Shown here: piece after piece, positions 5,446-6,894 of the stretch
How positions within the stretch are numbered: the stretch's first letter is position 1
Layout of the letters: the number at the start of each line of letters is the position of its first letter
From: Susulua sp964590995
GTDB taxonomy: Bacteria > Omnitrophota > Gorgyraeia > Duberdicusellales > 4484-171
Assembly: GCA_964590995.1 (NCBI GenBank)
Contig: CAZPYY010000055.1
Coordinates: forward strand, 1-6,894
DNA length: 6,894 nucleotides
Direction: 5' to 3'
Program-made: the position numbers and the translations under genes
Notes under the pieces: generated by a model
Seen by the model: the letters and a program-made list of their open reading frames with translations, nothing else
What the model was told of the DNA's origin: nothing
The model's database searches: none

Positions 5446-6350
5446 AATTTCTTTACTTCTTCTATAAGCCTATAGTCAGCCTCAAGCTCTCTTCCCTTAA
5501 TAGTTAAATAGCCTCCAATAAGCATTCCATTAGCTCCAGCCATAAAACCTAGGCCTTGGAAATCTCCTAAAGCGCTCTCTCTCCCGGCTGCTATCTTTAT
5601 AAGTTTATCTTTTAAAATTACTCTAAAAATACATAAAGTTCTAATAACATCATTACAGGAAATTGGCTTTAAATTCTCCAGAGGAGTTCCTTTTATCGGA
5701 ACTAGGATGTTTATCGGCACTGAATCTACATCTAACTCTTTTAAGGCATAAGCCATATCAATTCTATCCTGCCAGGTCTCACCCATCCCGATTATTCCGC
5801 CACTACAGACCTCTAGGCCAACTGCTTTGGCAGCTTTTACTGTATCAACTCTTTCTCTAAAATCATGGGTTGAGACAATTTGTTTGTAAAATCTCGGAGA
5901 GGTCTCAATATTATGATGATAACGAGTGAGGCCAGCTTCTTTTAATTTCTTAAGCTCACCCTCTCCTAAGGCTCCTAGAGAAGCACAGACAGCAATACCA
6001 ATTTCTTCTCTTATTGAAAAGATTGCTAAAATTATTTCCTCTAACTCTTTAGCGGCTAAACAGTTTCCACTAGTTACGATACCAAACTTCTCAGCTCCAA
6101 TATCCTTGGCCTTCTTAGCAGCTTTTAGAATTTCTTCTTTTCTTCTTAAGGAATAGGCAGATATATCAGCAGAGTGATGGGTTGACTGAGCACAGAACTT
6201 ACAATCTTGGTCGCAATAACCGGATTTAGCATTTATAATGCTGCATAATTCAAGCTTAGAACCTAAATAATCTTTTCGACTCTTATTAGCCAAAGAGAGT
6301 AGCTCTGGCAAGGGTAGCTTTAGTAAAGAATCTATGTCTTTGCTCTCCAT
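5433..6350 (-). CDS. bioB: BioB, biotin synthase (radical SAM)
   Basis: Inserts sulfur into dethiobiotin to form biotin. I place the start at the ATG at 6350 (305 aa), with AGAGGT ten bases upstream; a TTG 13 codons earlier would overlap the promoter and lie upstream of the predicted transcript start. The radical SAM cluster motif CxxxCxxC is CDQDCKFC (C46, C50, C53). YHHNIETSP, VCSGGIIGMGET (C182), VPINILVPIKGTP and AAGRESA (Arg257) are typical BioB. E. coli C128, C188 and R260 have counterparts in C122, C182 and R257, but the E. coli C97 position is Gly90 here (RFCMGAAW against KFGIVTSG). An extra Cys36 lies in LELCSIINAKSG ten residues before the radical SAM motif. This suggests a different auxiliary cluster ligand set, as in BioBs of anaerobes. 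It is the first gene after the bio promoter. Confidence 0.95.
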   Translation of the reverse strand: MESKDIDSLLKLPLPELLSLANKSRKDYLGSKLELCSIINAKSGYCDQDCKFCAQSTHHSADISAYSLRRKEEILKAAKKAKDIGAEKFGIVTSGNCLAAKELEEIILAIFSIREEIGIAVCASLGALGEGELKKLKEAGLTRYHHNIETSPRFYKQIVSTHDFRERVDTVKAAKAVGLEVCSGGIIGMGETWQDRIDMAYALKELDVDSVPINILVPIKGTPLENLKPISCNDVIRTLCIFRVILKDKLIKIAAGRESALGDFQGLGFMAGANGMLIGGYLTIKGRELEADYRLIEEVKKLWDE

Positions 6351-6360
6351 ATTGACATTT

Positions 6361-6366
6361 ACCTCT
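6361..6366 (-). promoter_or_regulatory. bioB ribosome binding site
   Basis: AGAGGT on the minus strand, ten bases before the ATG at 6350. It decides the start: it is the only Shine-Dalgarno-like stretch downstream of the predicted transcript start, and it excludes the longer reading from TTG at 6389. Confidence 0.55.
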
Positions 6367-6367
6367 A

Positions 6368-6399
6368 TTGTCACCCATTTTAGCACCAAAGGTTTACAA
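6368..6399. promoter_or_regulatory. Putative BirA operator before bioB
   Basis: On the minus strand TTGTAAACC (6391-6399) is a perfect match to the known BirA half-site. After 14 bp comes GGGTGACAA (6368-6376), matching 7 of 9 positions of the second half-site GGTTTACAA. The spacing fits the 14-16 bp described for BirA operators. It overlaps the promoter spacer, the -10 box and the predicted transcript start, and lies 37 bp downstream of the birA stop codon, so BirA would repress bioB onward. Confidence 0.72.
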
Positions 6400-6405
6400 T
6401 TTCAA
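6377..6405 (-). promoter_or_regulatory. Promoter of the biotin gene cluster
   Basis: On the minus strand there is a -35 box TTGAAA (6400-6405, 5 of 6) and a -10 box TAAAAT (6377-6382, 5 of 6) separated by exactly 17 bp, with an extended -10 TG one base before the -10 box. The predicted transcript start near 6370 leaves a leader of about 20 bases containing AGAGGT before the bioB ATG. The BirA-like operator covers the spacer and start site, so repression by steric block is expected. Confidence 0.7.
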
Positions 6406-6435
6406 AAGGAAAGATTTCACTTGGTTTTAGGCAGG

Positions 6436-6894
6436 TTAGTTTACGTTTAGCTCGGTAACGTCTCCGGCAGATACTTTCTCTATCAGGCCGTTGTCTTTAC
6501 GCAGAAGCAAGTATCCTTTCTCATCTATCCCAGCAGCTTCGCCTTCTATTCGTTTGTTAAAGACCTTTACTTTTACTCGCTTGCCCCAGAGAAAACAAAA
6601 TTGACCCCACTCTTTAAGCAAGTTAGAGAAGCCTTCGCGTTCAGCTTGACGATAACAAGCTTCTATCTCTTCAAGTATCCTTTTAGCAATCTCTACTCTT
6701 GATACTTTCTTCTTTAAATGAAGAAATAAAGAGGTGGCCTGAGAAGGTAGGTCCTTTGAATTAACATTAATACCTATCCCTGCTACTACAAAGTGAATTC
6801 TATCCATCTCAGCATTTATTTCACAGAGTATTCCGCCTAATTTTTTTCCTTTAAGATAAATATCATTAGGCCATTTTACTGAACACTCTACACC
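6436..6894 (-). CDS. birA: BirA, biotin protein ligase, C-terminal part (runs off the window)
   Basis: The reading frame is open from the window edge, giving 152 residues of a bifunctional or simple biotin protein ligase that makes biotinyl-AMP and biotinylates carboxylase carrier proteins. Near the edge is KWPNDIYLKGKKLGGIL, containing the invariant catalytic lysine motif KWPND, then VVAGIGINVN, the usual continuation of the ligase core. The last 50 or so residues (from about KRVKVKVFNKRIEGEAAGID) form the C-terminal SH3-like domain. The internal ATG at 6807 is not the start because the frame and the conserved motif continue upstream. Whether an N-terminal winged-helix DNA-binding domain is present cannot be seen, but the BirA-type operator just downstream makes it likely. 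The gene ends 85 bp before bioB in the same direction, with no terminator visible, so some read-through into bioB is possible. Confidence 0.93.
   Translation of the reverse strand, partial: GVECSVKWPNDIYLKGKKLGGILCEINAEMDRIHFVVAGIGINVNSKDLPSQATSLFLHLKKKVSRVEIAKRILEEIEACYRQAEREGFSNLLKEWGQFCFLWGKRVKVKVFNKRIEGEAAGIDEKGYLLLRKDNGLIEKVSAGDVTELNVN

Noticed and set aside
6351..6389. Longer bioB start at the TTG at 6389
   Set aside because: That start lies inside the promoter and upstream of the predicted transcript start, and the extra 13 residues do not resemble the BioB N-terminus.

Overview
The window is an AT-rich bacterial fragment with every gene on the minus strand. Read right to left it contains the end of birA, then bioB, bioF, bioH, bioC, bioD and bioA, then feoA and the start of feoB. 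A run of exactly 100 Ns between bioC and bioD marks a scaffold join, which suggests a draft or metagenome-derived assembly. The biotin synthase has the cysteine pattern I associate with obligate anaerobes, and ferrous-iron transport genes lie next door, so an anaerobic or micro-oxic organism is likely. The phylum cannot be fixed from this sequence. The palindromic repeats and the gap would fit an uncultured lineage such as Omnitrophota, but that is a weak guess.

Region by region: 6436-6894 is the catalytic and C-terminal part of biotin protein ligase BirA, cut by the window edge. 6351-6435 holds a good sigma-70-type promoter overlapped by a BirA-type operator, directly before bioB. 3629-6350 holds bioB, bioF and bioH in overlapping, translationally coupled order. 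3510-3628 is a spacer with a hairpin and T-tract (a possible weak terminator or attenuator). 2727-3509 is bioC, with a perfect palindrome inside its 3' coding end. 2507-2726 is a spacer with two near-identical palindromes and the assembly gap. 460-2506 holds bioD and bioA. 346-459 is the feo leader, with a direct repeat. 1-345 holds feoA and the start of feoB.

How the genes work together: BioC methylates malonyl-ACP so that fatty acid synthesis can elongate it. BioH removes the methyl group from pimeloyl-ACP methyl ester. BioF, BioA, BioD and BioB then convert pimeloyl-ACP through KAPA, DAPA and dethiobiotin to biotin. BirA attaches biotin to its target proteins and, if it carries an N-terminal DNA-binding domain (outside the window), would repress the cluster when biotin is plentiful. 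FeoAB imports Fe(II), which is relevant to the iron-sulfur enzyme BioB although no co-regulation is proven. This is a complete pathway in one locus, of known type. I see no wholly new system. The points most worth a second look are the regulatory site, the BioB cluster-ligand change and the palindromic repeats with the gap.
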